A DNA stretch of 64,000 nucleotides from positions 1-64,000 of the forward strand of contig NZ_JACVQF010000192.1 in NCBI RefSeq assembly GCF_014534645.1. The letters are read 5' to 3'. Below the pieces are notes generated by a model. The model made no database searches. It had not been told where the DNA came from and worked only from the letters and a program-made list of their open reading frames with translations. The position numbers were made by a program, and so were the translations under genes. Origin of the DNA: Streptomyces griseicoloratus (GTDB taxonomy: Bacteria > Actinomycetota > Actinomycetes > Streptomycetales > Streptomycetaceae). Every line of letters starts with the position of its first letter. Position 1 is the first letter of the stretch. Below are positions 16,950-25,277 of the stretch, piece by piece.

Positions 16950-19316
16950 TCAGCTGAGAATCACCTCACATTCATGGGTGGTACATACCGTCCCTGGAGT
17001 GACACGGAGGCGCAGTCGGCGGCCCGTCGCGAGGATCTCGACCGTCTCGTCGGCCCGTACCGTCCCCCGCACCGGGTGGTCCCAGACGATCTCCAGCGGC
17101 TCCCCCGTGCGCGGCGGCTCGCTCACGCAGAGCGTAGCGGTACGCCCCCGGCGGCGGACCAGCACGCTCGCGCCGGCCGTCGCGGTGAGGGGGCCGGCGG
17201 TGCCGGCCTGCCAGAAGTTGGCGGCGGTCAGCCCGAGCGCGGGGACCGCGACCGCCTGGCGGCGGGCGTCGTTGGCGAGGACGGACATCCAGCGGCGGTC
17301 CGCGGCGCGCCGGGCGACGGCCCGCCGGGAGGCGCCCGGCATGAGGACGTAGACGTAGCCGGCGTCGACGGGGTCGGTGCCGTGGTCGAGCCAGAGGGTC
17401 TGCCAGCGCCGGGTGCGGCGCTCGGTCGTGCTGGTGGCGTTGATGTCGGACCAGGCGCCGGTGCGGTCCTCACGCAGGGTGCGCAGGTCGCCCTCGGGCA
17501 CGACCCAGCCGCCGTGAGCCTCCAGGTGGGCCCAGCCCGGTCCGCGTACGAAGGCGGCGGTGCCGCCCTCCCCCAAGTTGCGGTTGTCGACGACCGTCTC
17601 GACCGGGACGCCGTCCGCGCAGGTGATCCCGGCGCCCAGACAGATCACCGCGTCGTCGAGGAAGTACCAGGACTTGCGGGCTTCGAGGGTCGAGCCGAGC
17701 CCCTTGAGATGCTGCCCGACCGCCGCGTACTCGCCGTCGGTCGTGCCGCCGACCCAGCGCACGCCGGGCCTGGGCGCGCCCCATTCGCCGCCCGCCCGGT
17801 CGGGCAGCCGCCGGGTGGAGACGGTGGTGCCGGGCAGGCGGTACCAGTCGACGGTCGGCCAGAACCAGTCCGTGTACTGGTCCGGCCCGGCTCCGTGCGC
17901 CCACCAGGAGAGCATCCCGGCGCCGGTGTGCCAGCCGCGCGGGTTCTCGCCGTTGCCGCATTCGTAGTGGGTGATGCGGTCACTGGCCATGGCGAGGCCG
18001 GCGGTGAAGCCGGTGCCGCGGTGCACGGCGCGGTCCATGGCCGCGAAGAGCCGGTGCCCGGTGGGTTCGGGCGCGGCCTCGACCGGTGAGGCGGCGATCG
18101 CCCGCAGCCGGGCCAGGTCGGCGACCCCGTACTGCGGGGCGGTCAGGACCGGGGCGACGGTATTCCGTTCGATCCAGCCCTTGATCCGCGCGTACCAGCG
18201 CCGCCGCTCGGCGTCGCTCGCGCCGCCGGCGAGGATCGCCATGGCCGCGATGAGCTGCTGCCCGTGGAAGTGGTCGCTGCGCATCACGTGCAGGTCGTCG
18301 CTCTTGAGGAGGCCGCGGCTGATGGCGCGCCCGTTGACGGCGTCCATGACCAGCCCGTCGTGGATCAGCGGGGCGTAGGCGTGCTCGACGCTGTCCAGGA
18401 CGATCTGCCGGGCGGGGTCCGTGACCTCCCACTCCGATCCGGCGAGCAGCGTGAACAGGCGGCCGAGTCCGTCCAGCAGGACCTGGCCGTACGTCCCCGA
18501 GTAGGCGACCCAGGTGTGCTGGACGAACGAGCCGTCGGCGTGGAGGCCGTCGCCCTCGGTGACGTACGGGAAGACCGGCGAGAGCGCGTCGCGGGCCAGG
18601 GCGATCTTGGCGGGGTCCCGGCCGAGGATGCCGCGCAGGGCGACGGAGCGGCACAGGTCGACGCGGTTGGCGCCGGTGGAGGTGCCGGTGTAGTCGCCGA
18701 GCGCGGAGTCGGGAACGAAGTGGTCGACGGCGGCGCAGGCGGCGGCGACGCGGTCGGCGCCGAGGCGGTCGTACAGGGCGGCGGTGATGTCCATGAGGAG
18801 GCGGGGGCTGCCGATCTGCCATTCCCACCAGTTGCCGTAGCGGGTCGTGCCCGGGTGGTAGACCGTGGCGGAGAGGTGGTCGAGGCCGCGCAGGACGTCG
18901 GCGAGCAGGGCTTCGTCGCCCGTGCTGCCGGTGCCCTGCTGGACGTACGCCTGGGCCATGGTCCACAGGCGGCCGTAGGCGAAGGTGATGCCGGCCGGCG
19001 GGTCGAAGGGGTGACCGGGCCACAGCGAGGTGGGGGCCGGGGCCATGGTGGCGGCGAAGCCGCGGGCGAGTTCGCCGGTCCGGGCCAGGCGGGAGGCGTA
19101 CGGTTCGGCGGCCGGGTCGTAGCCGGTGCCGAGGGCGATGTCGAGCCAGCGTCCGCGGAGGGTGTCGTAGGGGTCGGCGGCAGGTTCGGCGGCGGCCGTG
19201 GCCGGCGGGGCGAGGGCCGGGGTGAGGGTGGCGGACAGGGCCGCCGCGAGCAGGACGGCACGGCGGGAGGGTGGGACGGCGGGACGTCGCGGAGGCCGCA
19301 GTGAGGTCATGTTCAT
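16950..19316 (-). CDS. Secreted polysaccharide lyase family 8 protein (hyaluronate/chondroitin/xanthan lyase type)
   Basis: 788 aa from the ATG at 19316 (a second ATG at 19310 is possible). The N terminus has a Tat-type signal with twin Arg (PSRRAVLLAAALSATL) and an Ala-rich cleavage region. The alpha/alpha-toroid domain shows NWWEWQIGSPR and DGSFVQHTWVAYSGTYGQVLLDGL (about residues 258-280) with the catalytic His and Tyr expected for PL8; beta-sandwich domains follow to the end. PL8 enzymes cleave uronic-acid polysaccharides by beta-elimination; which substrate is used is not clear. It is divergent from the radical SAM gene, with a shared 208-bp promoter region. Confidence 0.87.
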   Translation of the reverse strand: MNMTSLRPPRRPAVPPSRRAVLLAAALSATLTPALAPPATAAAEPAADPYDTLRGRWLDIALGTGYDPAAEPYASRLARTGELARGFAATMAPAPTSLWPGHPFDPPAGITFAYGRLWTMAQAYVQQGTGSTGDEALLADVLRGLDHLSATVYHPGTTRYGNWWEWQIGSPRLLMDITAALYDRLGADRVAAACAAVDHFVPDSALGDYTGTSTGANRVDLCRSVALRGILGRDPAKIALARDALSPVFPYVTEGDGLHADGSFVQHTWVAYSGTYGQVLLDGLGRLFTLLAGSEWEVTDPARQIVLDSVEHAYAPLIHDGLVMDAVNGRAISRGLLKSDDLHVMRSDHFHGQQLIAAMAILAGGASDAERRRWYARIKGWIERNTVAPVLTAPQYGVADLARLRAIAASPVEAAPEPTGHRLFAAMDRAVHRGTGFTAGLAMASDRITHYECGNGENPRGWHTGAGMLSWWAHGAGPDQYTDWFWPTVDWYRLPGTTVSTRRLPDRAGGEWGAPRPGVRWVGGTTDGEYAAVGQHLKGLGSTLEARKSWYFLDDAVICLGAGITCADGVPVETVVDNRNLGEGGTAAFVRGPGWAHLEAHGGWVVPEGDLRTLREDRTGAWSDINATSTTERRTRRWQTLWLDHGTDPVDAGYVYVLMPGASRRAVARRAADRRWMSVLANDARRQAVAVPALGLTAANFWQAGTAGPLTATAGASVLVRRRGRTATLCVSEPPRTGEPLEIVWDHPVRGTVRADETVEILATGRRLRLRVTPGTVCTTHECEVILS

Positions 19317-19524
19317 GGCGTCTATCACGTCGGCAGGAGATGCGGAACAGCATCCGCGGGACGACGGCGACGGGAACGCGCCACCCGTGCGGGCGCCCGG
19401 TGCCGCCAGGCGGCGGTACGGGCCGTGCGGTGCGCGGGCCCGCCGGATACGAAGGGAGCAGACGTCCCGTTCGTTCCGGTTCCCCTTCGTTCCGGTGCGC
19501 CGCCGATCCCGTGACGAGGTGACC

Positions 19525-21006
19525 ATGCGTTTGCTGCTCGTCCACCCCAGCGCGCTGATGTACTCCGAGATCTTCCTGCGGCTCGAACCCCTCGGCCTGG
19601 AACGGGTGGCGGGGGCGGCCCGCGAGGCGGGGCACGAGGTCCGGGTCGTGGACCTCCAGGTGCTCGGCCGGGCGACGCTGCGCGAGGAGGTGCGGTCGTT
19701 CCGGCCGGAGGCCCTCGGCATCTCCCTGAACTACCTCGCGAACATCCCGGAGGCGATCGAACTGGCGGCGAACGTGAAGCGGGCCGCCCCGGGCTGTTTC
19801 GTCTTCCTGGGCGGGCACAGCGTCTCCTTCGTCGCCGAGAACGTGCTGGAGCAGGCGGCGGGCACGGTGGACGCGGTGGTCCGGGGCGAGGGCGAGCCGG
19901 CGATCGCGCCGCTGCTGGAGGCGGTCCGCGACGGCGGGGTGGACGGCGTGCCCGGGATCGTCACCGCCGCCGGGCGGGGCCCGGCGCCGCTGATGCTGCA
20001 CGGCATCGACTCCCCGCTCCCGGCCCGCGACCTGATGCGGCACCGCCGCCGGTACTTCATCGGCGAACTGGACCCGTGCGCGTCCATCGAGTTCACCCGC
20101 GGCTGCCCCTGGGACTGCTCGTTCTGCTCCGCCTGGACCTTCTACGGCCGCAGCTACCGCAAGGCGTCCCCCGAGGCCGCGGCCGAGGACCTGGCGCGCA
20201 TCCGCGAGCCCAACGTGTTCATCGTCGACGACGTCGCCTTCATCCGGCCCGAGCACGGCGACGCGATCGCCGCCGAGGTGGAGCGGCGCGGCATCCGCAA
20301 GCAGTACTACCTGGAGACGCGCAGCGACGTGCTGCTGCGCCACCCCGAGGTCTTCGAGCGGTGGGCGCGGCTGGGCCTGCGCTACATGTTCCTGGGCATG
20401 GAGGCCATCGACGCCGAGGGACTGGACCTGTTCCGCAAGCGCGTCAGCCCCGACGAGAACTTCCGGGCGCTGGAGGCGGCCCGCCGCATGGGCATCCAGG
20501 TCGCCATCAACCTCATCGTCGATCCGGCCTGGGACGAGGAGCGCTTCCGCGTGGTCCGGGAGTTCGCGCTCTCGGTCCCCGAGATCGTGCACTTCACCGT
20601 GATGACCCCCTATCCCGGTACGGAGATCTGGCACACCGAGTCGCGCCGGCTGACCACCCGCGACTACCGCCTCTTCGACATCCAGCACGCCGTGGTCCCC
20701 ACCACGCTGCCGCTGGAGCGCTTCTACGAGGAGCTGGTCCGCACCCAGGCCGTGATCAACCGCAAGCACCTGGGCCTGCGCACGGCGTTCGGCGCGGCGC
20801 GCGTCCTCGGCCGCAACCTGCTGCGGGGGCAGACCAACTTCGCCCGGATGCTGTGGAAGTTCAACCGGGTCTACAACCCGCGCCGGCAGCTCGCCGACCA
20901 CGGCATGCCGGTGCGGTACGAGCTTCCGCTGCCGCAGCCCATCGACGTCGGCGACCGGCGCCGGCTGTACGTCCACACCAGGACCTCGCCGCCGCACCGC
21001 TCTTGA
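19525..21006 (+). CDS. B12-binding radical SAM protein, hopanoid C-3 methylase (HpnR) type
   Basis: 493 aa, ATG at 19525 with GAGG five nt upstream; the longer open frame has no coding character before this. The N-terminal cobalamin-binding domain (HPSALMYSEIFLRLEPLGLERVAG, GGHSVSF) is followed by the radical SAM domain with C194-P-W-D-C198-S-F-C201, the CxxxCxxC cluster motif. The segment around the cluster (SAWTFYGRSYRKASPE) matches what I remember of HpnR, which methylates ring A of hopanoids. No other hopanoid gene lies in the window, so the assignment rests on family resemblance. A class B methylase on another lipid or polyketide is the alternative. Confidence 0.7.
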   Translation: MRLLLVHPSALMYSEIFLRLEPLGLERVAGAAREAGHEVRVVDLQVLGRATLREEVRSFRPEALGISLNYLANIPEAIELAANVKRAAPGCFVFLGGHSVSFVAENVLEQAAGTVDAVVRGEGEPAIAPLLEAVRDGGVDGVPGIVTAAGRGPAPLMLHGIDSPLPARDLMRHRRRYFIGELDPCASIEFTRGCPWDCSFCSAWTFYGRSYRKASPEAAAEDLARIREPNVFIVDDVAFIRPEHGDAIAAEVERRGIRKQYYLETRSDVLLRHPEVFERWARLGLRYMFLGMEAIDAEGLDLFRKRVSPDENFRALEAARRMGIQVAINLIVDPAWDEERFRVVREFALSVPEIVHFTVMTPYPGTEIWHTESRRLTTRDYRLFDIQHAVVPTTLPLERFYEELVRTQAVINRKHLGLRTAFGAARVLGRNLLRGQTNFARMLWKFNRVYNPRRQLADHGMPVRYELPLPQPIDVGDRRRLYVHTRTSPPHRS

Positions 21007-21029
21007 CTGTGACGCACACCACGGGCGAT

Positions 21030-21089
21030 GTTGAATGTTGAACGGAATGCCGCTACAGTCGAGCGCGTTCGATTGGTTGAACATTCAAC
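21030..21089 (+). promoter_or_regulatory. Paired operator-like repeats upstream of yceI
   Basis: Two related 14-mers: GTTGAATGTTGAAC at 21030-21043 and the near-perfect palindrome GTTGAACATTCAAC at 21076-21089, 46 bp apart centre to centre. They lie 52-111 bp before the yceI ATG and are A/T-rich for this genome. The pattern suggests two dimer sites for a MarR- or TetR-type repressor; no regulator gene is adjacent. Confidence 0.6.
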
Positions 21090-21140
21090 TTCAGCGGGCG
21101 TGGCGTTCCGGCCATGCCCCCGTCCCCTCAGGAGCACGTC

Positions 21141-21740
21141 ATGGGCATCTTCGGCCGCAGCAAAACCACCGAGACCGTCCCCGCCGCCGTCAGCCCCGGC
21201 CTCGCCGCGCTGACCGGCGACTACACGATCGACCCGTCCCACACGACGCTCGGTTTCGTCGCCCGCCACGCCATGGTCACCAACGTCAAGGGCAAGTTCC
21301 TCGACTTCAGCGGCTCGCTGCACCTGGACGGCACCGACCCGTCCCGGTCCACGGCCTCCCTCGACGTCGTCATGGACAGCATCGACACCGGCTCCGCGGA
21401 CCGCGACGGTCACCTCAAGAGCGCGGACTTCTTCAAGACGGACGAGTTCCCGACGATGACCTTCCGCTCCACCCGCGCCGAGGCCCTGGGCGGCGACGAC
21501 TACCGCATCACCGGCGACCTGACCATCCTCGGCACCACCAAGCCCCTCACCATCGACCTGGAGTTCAACGGCTCCGCGAAGGACCCCTTCGGCAACGAGC
21601 GCGTCGGCTTCGAGGGCAAGGCGGAGATCCTGCGCTCGGAGTGGGGGCTGACCTGGAACGCGGCGCTGGAGACGGGCGGCATGCTGGTGTCCGACAAGAT
21701 CAAGCTGAACTTCGACATCTCGGCGATCAGGCAGGCGTGA
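21141..21740 (+). CDS. YceI-family lipid-binding protein
   Basis: 199 aa, ATG at 21141 with AGGAG six nt upstream. After a short N terminus (MGIFGRSKTTETV) it shows the YceI lipocalin-like barrel: GDYTIDPSHTTLGFVARHAMVTNVKGKF, SIDTGSADRDGHLKSADFF, GDLTILGTTKPLTIDLEF. YceI proteins bind polyisoprenoids or other amphiphiles. Unlike periplasmic YceI there is no signal peptide, so it is probably cytosolic. Its 3' end overlaps the convergent isochorismatase gene by 14 bp. Confidence 0.9.
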   Translation: MGIFGRSKTTETVPAAVSPGLAALTGDYTIDPSHTTLGFVARHAMVTNVKGKFLDFSGSLHLDGTDPSRSTASLDVVMDSIDTGSADRDGHLKSADFFKTDEFPTMTFRSTRAEALGGDDYRITGDLTILGTTKPLTIDLEFNGSAKDPFGNERVGFEGKAEILRSEWGLTWNAALETGGMLVSDKIKLNFDISAIRQA

Positions 21741-22275
21741 GCTCCACGTCGGCGGCGGCCCGGACCCGGATACGGCGGCCGGGCCAGCCGATCGTCCGGT
21801 AGATCGTGTTGTACTGGGCGATCGAGCGGTCCGCGGGAACCAGGCCGGCGTCCGCCGCGCCGCGCCGCGACGTGGTGTGCCCGTCGGCGACGTAGACCAG
21901 GTCGTAGCCGCGGCTCAGCGCCTGCCGCGCCGTGGTGTCCACGCAGATCTCCGTGGCGAACCCGGTCACGATCACCTCGGTGACACCGAGCGCCCGCAGC
22001 ATCCCGTCGAGGCCGGTGTCCAGGAAGCTGTCCGGCGTCGTCTTGTCGACGACCGGCTCCCCCTCCCGGGGCGCCAGCTCCGGCACCACCTGCCAGCCCT
22101 CGGTCCCGGGCACCAGTTCCTCGTCCCGCTGCCGCACCGTCACCACGGGTACGCCGGCCGCCCGGGCCCGCTCGCTCAGCCCCGCGATCGCGGCGACGGT
22201 CTCGCCGGCCCGGTGCGCCATGGCGACCAGGGCGTTCTGCATGTCGATGACGAGGAGAGCGGTCGTGTGCGGCAT
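21727..22275 (-). CDS. Isochorismatase-like cysteine hydrolase
   Basis: 182 aa, ATG at 22275. The catalytic triad of the family is complete: Asp11 in VIDMQNAL, Lys78 in VVDKTTPDSF and Cys111 in GFATEICVDTTARQA, preceded by the expected cis-peptide region. Relatives hydrolyse amides such as nicotinamide, ureidoacrylate or N-carbamoylsarcosine. It is a stand-alone gene; the longer minus-strand open frame upstream of 22275 is a shadow of the efflux gene. Confidence 0.88.
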   Translation of the reverse strand: MPHTTALLVIDMQNALVAMAHRAGETVAAIAGLSERARAAGVPVVTVRQRDEELVPGTEGWQVVPELAPREGEPVVDKTTPDSFLDTGLDGMLRALGVTEVIVTGFATEICVDTTARQALSRGYDLVYVADGHTTSRRGAADAGLVPADRSIAQYNTIYRTIGWPGRRIRVRAAADVELTPA

Positions 22276-22433
22276 GGGCTCACCGTAGCCGCGCGCCACC
22301 TGCACCCGCCGCCGGTTTCCGCCGGTGCGTCCGCGCCGCACGGACGGCCGCCGCGGCCCCTCGGCCGGCCCGTCCGGCCCCTCCCGGCCGGAAATCCGTG
22401 GCCCGGCCGCCGGGAGCCGGATACCCTGCCACC

Positions 22434-22502
22434 GTGAACAGCCCCGAGGCATCCAGACTCCGGCCACCGGTCCTCCGGTGGCTGTTCGTGATGCCGGGCT
22501 GA
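22434..22502 (+). CDS. Possible leader peptide upstream of the efflux gene
   Basis: 22-codon ORF starting GTG at 22434 (MNSPEASRL) and ending FVMPG-stop. An 8-bp perfect hairpin, GCCACCGG/CCGGTGGC with a TCCT loop (22463-22482), lies inside it. Chloramphenicol efflux genes of the cml/cmx type in actinobacteria are known to be induced by translational attenuation through a short leader peptide, and this ORF is in the right place. There is no clear ribosome site, so it could be leaderless or spurious. Confidence 0.35.
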   Translation: MNSPEASRLRPPVLRWLFVMPG

Positions 22503-22606
22503 CGGGCGCGCTCCGCGCGTACCCGGAGTCGTCGCGTCGTGATCGCCGCCGGACGGCCGTCCGCCGTGTCGTGTCAGACGTCGACTTCGGGGTGCGGAGT
22601 TTCTTC

Positions 22607-23779
22607 ATGCCGTTCGCTCTTCTTCTGCTGGGCCTTGCCGTGTTCGCCCAGGGAACGTCCGAGTTCATGCTGTCCGGGCTGGTGCCGGACATCGCGAGGG
22701 ATCTACAGGTCACCGTGCCGGCGGCGGGGGCGCTGACCTCCGCCTTCGCGGTGGGAATGGTCGTCGGCGCACCGCTGATGGCGGGCCTCGGCCGGCGGTG
22801 GTCGCGGCGCGGGGCCCTGCTGGGGTTCCTGGCCGTCTTCCTCGCCGTACATGTCGTCGGTGCCGTCACCGGCAGTTTCGAGGTGCTGCTCGCCACACGG
22901 CTGGTCGGGGCGCTGGCCAACGCCGGTTTCCTCGCCGTCGCCCTGGTGACCGCCACGGGCATGGTCGCTCCGGAGGCCAAGGGCCGGGCCACGTCCACAC
23001 TGCTGGGCGGGGTCACGCTGGCCTGCGTGGTCGGGGTGCCCGCCGGGGCGCTGCTCGGGCAGGTGTGGGGCTGGCGCTCCGCGTTCTGGGCGGTGGCCCT
23101 GCTGTCCGTGCCCGCCGTCCTGGCCGTCGCCCGGTCGGTGCCGGGCGGGGCCGCCGATGCCGCCCCTCCCCCGCTGCGGGGCGAGCTGGAGGCCCTGCGC
23201 AGCCCGCGCCTCCTGGTCACGCTGCTGCTCGGGGCACTGGTGAACGGGGCGACCTTCTGCACGTTCACCTATCTGGCCCCCCTGGCCACCCATGTCACCG
23301 GGCTCGGTGCCGGATGGGTCCCCGGCGTGCTGGCGCTGTTCGGAGTGGGGTCGTTCATCGGGGTGAGCGTCGGCGGGCGGCTCGCCGACCGGTGGCCCGT
23401 GGCGGTGCTGGCGGCGGGCGGGGCCGCCCTGTGCGCCGGGTGGGCCGCCCTGGCGCTCGGCGCCGGCCGTCCGGTCGTCGCGCTCGGCCTCGTGCTCGTG
23501 CAGGGTGCGCTGTCCTTCGGCGTCGGCTCGACCCTGATCGCGCAGGCGCTCTACTCGGCGCCGGGCGCCCCCACCCTGGCCGGCGGTTTCGCCACCGCCG
23601 CGTTCAACGTGGGCGCCGCGCTGGGCCCCTGGGCCGGGGGTACGGCGATCGGTGCGGGACTGGGCTACCGGTCGCCCCTGTGGGTCAGCGCCGGGCTCGT
23701 CGCCCTCGCCCTCGGCACGGCGGCCGTGGGCCTTCGGCGCGGCGGGACCCGGGTGCGGGGCCGGGCCCTGGTGCGCTGA
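22607..23779 (+). CDS. Chloramphenicol-resistance-type MFS efflux transporter (CmlR-like)
   Basis: 390 aa, ATG at 22607 with GGAG 7 nt before it; the open frame extends upstream without coding character. It is a 12-TM DHA1-type antiporter. The N terminus MPFALLLLGLAVFAQGTSEFMLSG and the following VPDIARDLQVTVPAAG with GMVVGAPLMAGLGRR closely match, from memory, the chloramphenicol exporters of S. lividans and relatives, and the length fits. Actual substrate range is untested. The 105-bp region between the candidate leader peptide and the ATG contains the palindrome CGGACGGCCGTCCG. Confidence 0.85.
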   Translation: MPFALLLLGLAVFAQGTSEFMLSGLVPDIARDLQVTVPAAGALTSAFAVGMVVGAPLMAGLGRRWSRRGALLGFLAVFLAVHVVGAVTGSFEVLLATRLVGALANAGFLAVALVTATGMVAPEAKGRATSTLLGGVTLACVVGVPAGALLGQVWGWRSAFWAVALLSVPAVLAVARSVPGGAADAAPPPLRGELEALRSPRLLVTLLLGALVNGATFCTFTYLAPLATHVTGLGAGWVPGVLALFGVGSFIGVSVGGRLADRWPVAVLAAGGAALCAGWAALALGAGRPVVALGLVLVQGALSFGVGSTLIAQALYSAPGAPTLAGGFATAAFNVGAALGPWAGGTAIGAGLGYRSPLWVSAGLVALALGTAAVGLRRGGTRVRGRALVR

Positions 23780-23797
23780 GGCCGGCGGGGCGCGCGG

Positions 23798-25144
23798 TCA
23801 GAACCCGCCTCCGAAGTCACCGCCGCCTCCGCCGAACCCGCCGCCGCCGAAGTCGCCGAAGCCGCCGCCGAAGTCACCGGTGTCGAAGTCCGCGCCGGAG
23901 ACGTCACCGCCCTGGTGGCCGCCGAAGTCGCCGTAGCCGGCACCGTAGTCGGCCGCGTAGGACGGGGTGGCCATCATGCTGCCCAGCAGCGTGCCCACCA
24001 GCAGGCCGGGCAGGATGCCGCCGCCGAAGTAGCCGCCGGCCCAGGGGCCGTACGCGGGTCCCGCGTCCCAGTACGGGCGGCGGCCGTGGTCGGTGTCCAC
24101 CTCGCGGATCTCGGGGTCCCGTCCCTCGGCCAGGCGGGTGCGGTCGGCGGCGCAGACCGGCACCTCGCGGGTGGTGCCGCCCGGTGGCGTCCAGGTGGCG
24201 TCCGCGACGGAGGGGCCGTGGCGCGGGTCGAAGAAGCAGGGCGGGCGGCGTTCGGGCAGCGGCCTGCCCTCCCTGCGGGCGGCGAGCTGCGCCAGCGAGA
24301 ACCGGCCGTCCTCCACCGCCTGGGTGACGGCGCGGACGTCCTCCGGCCGGCGGGCGTCCGCCATGTACGTCTTGGCCTGTTCGTAGGCGTCCAGGGCCCG
24401 TTCGTAGTCCGCGCGCATCGCGTCGTCCGCGCCGGGTTCCGCCGGGTGGAAGTCCAGCCGGTCCAGTTCCTCGCCGAACGCCGTGATGTCCTCGTCCACC
24501 ACCACCCGCAGCCGCTCCAGCGCCTGCCGCTGCTCCTCCTCGTGGCGGCGGCGGTTGCGGCGCACCAGCGCGTAGGCGCCCGCGCCGCCGGCCACCAGCA
24601 CCGCGCCCGTGGCGATCAGCGCGCCGGTCGGGACGGAGTCGGCACCGGGGTCCCAGGACACCGGGGCCGAGCCGCGCACGCTGCGCAGCGCGTCGTCGAC
24701 GAAGTCGTTCAGCTGGGCCTTGGGGTCACCCGCGTCCTGCACGGCCGTGACCAGGTTGGACACTCCCTGGCGGCTGAGCACGCTGCTGTCGGCGCGGGCG
24801 TCGAAGCGGTCGCCGAGCCGGATGCCGTACAGGCCGGTGACACCGGTCTCCGTACGGAGGTTCTGGAAGAGGTTGTCCGTGGGGTAGCCCTCGGGCAGGA
24901 CCGCCACGAAGACGGGTTTGTCGGCGTCCTCGATCTTGTCGGCGAGCGCCTCTGCGTCCGCCCGCGACAGCTGGCCGGAGGCGGCCGGGTCGACGTACAC
25001 GGGACTCTGGCGCAGTGCCGCCGCGATCTCGGAGACGTCGGTGGCCGCGTGCGCGCCCGGCGCACCGGCCGTCAGCACCGCCAGTGCGGCCACGATCGGC
25101 AGGACCAGCAGGCGTACGAGAAATGCGGTGCGCACACCCTTCAT
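23798..25144 (-). CDS. Secreted/membrane protein with Gly-rich tail, unknown function
   Basis: 448 aa. It has a signal peptide (MKGVRTAFLVRLLVLPIVAALAV, Ala-rich cleavage near 33), an extracytoplasmic domain of about 130 residues (SPVYVDPAASGQLSRADAEALADKIEDAD) reminiscent of TPM/YgcG-like domains, one TM near 172-192, a charged cytoplasmic helical region (RRNRRRHEEEQRQALERLR), a Cys-containing segment (RPPCFFDPRHG ... VPVCAADRTRL), a hydrophobic Gly patch (GGGILPGLLVGTLLGSMM) and an extremely Gly/Phe/Asp-rich C terminus built of DFGGGF-like repeats. I do not recognise the full-length family. Confidence 0.82.
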   Translation of the reverse strand: MKGVRTAFLVRLLVLPIVAALAVLTAGAPGAHAATDVSEIAAALRQSPVYVDPAASGQLSRADAEALADKIEDADKPVFVAVLPEGYPTDNLFQNLRTETGVTGLYGIRLGDRFDARADSSVLSRQGVSNLVTAVQDAGDPKAQLNDFVDDALRSVRGSAPVSWDPGADSVPTGALIATGAVLVAGGAGAYALVRRNRRRHEEEQRQALERLRVVVDEDITAFGEELDRLDFHPAEPGADDAMRADYERALDAYEQAKTYMADARRPEDVRAVTQAVEDGRFSLAQLAARREGRPLPERRPPCFFDPRHGPSVADATWTPPGGTTREVPVCAADRTRLAEGRDPEIREVDTDHGRRPYWDAGPAYGPWAGGYFGGGILPGLLVGTLLGSMMATPSYAADYGAGYGDFGGHQGGDVSGADFDTGDFGGGFGDFGGGGFGGGGGDFGGGF

Positions 25145-25277
25145 ACGTTCGAAAGTACCCGATGCGGGACAAAAAGTACCCGGATGGGGGACAAAGGGAC
25201 ACGGTTGCAGGTGGCCGGCCCGGGGACGGGAGCCGGCCCTCTGCCTCTTCCGCCGCTGCCCGCGGCCTCTGCCTCCG

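Noticed and set aside
19317-19721. N-terminal extension of the polysaccharide lyase
   Set aside because: It lies antisense to the radical SAM gene and would bury the Tat signal peptide.
22276-23268. Minus-strand extension of the isochorismatase frame
   Set aside because: Antisense to the efflux gene, Arg/Ser/Pro-rich, and the hydrolase has a normal N terminus at 22275.
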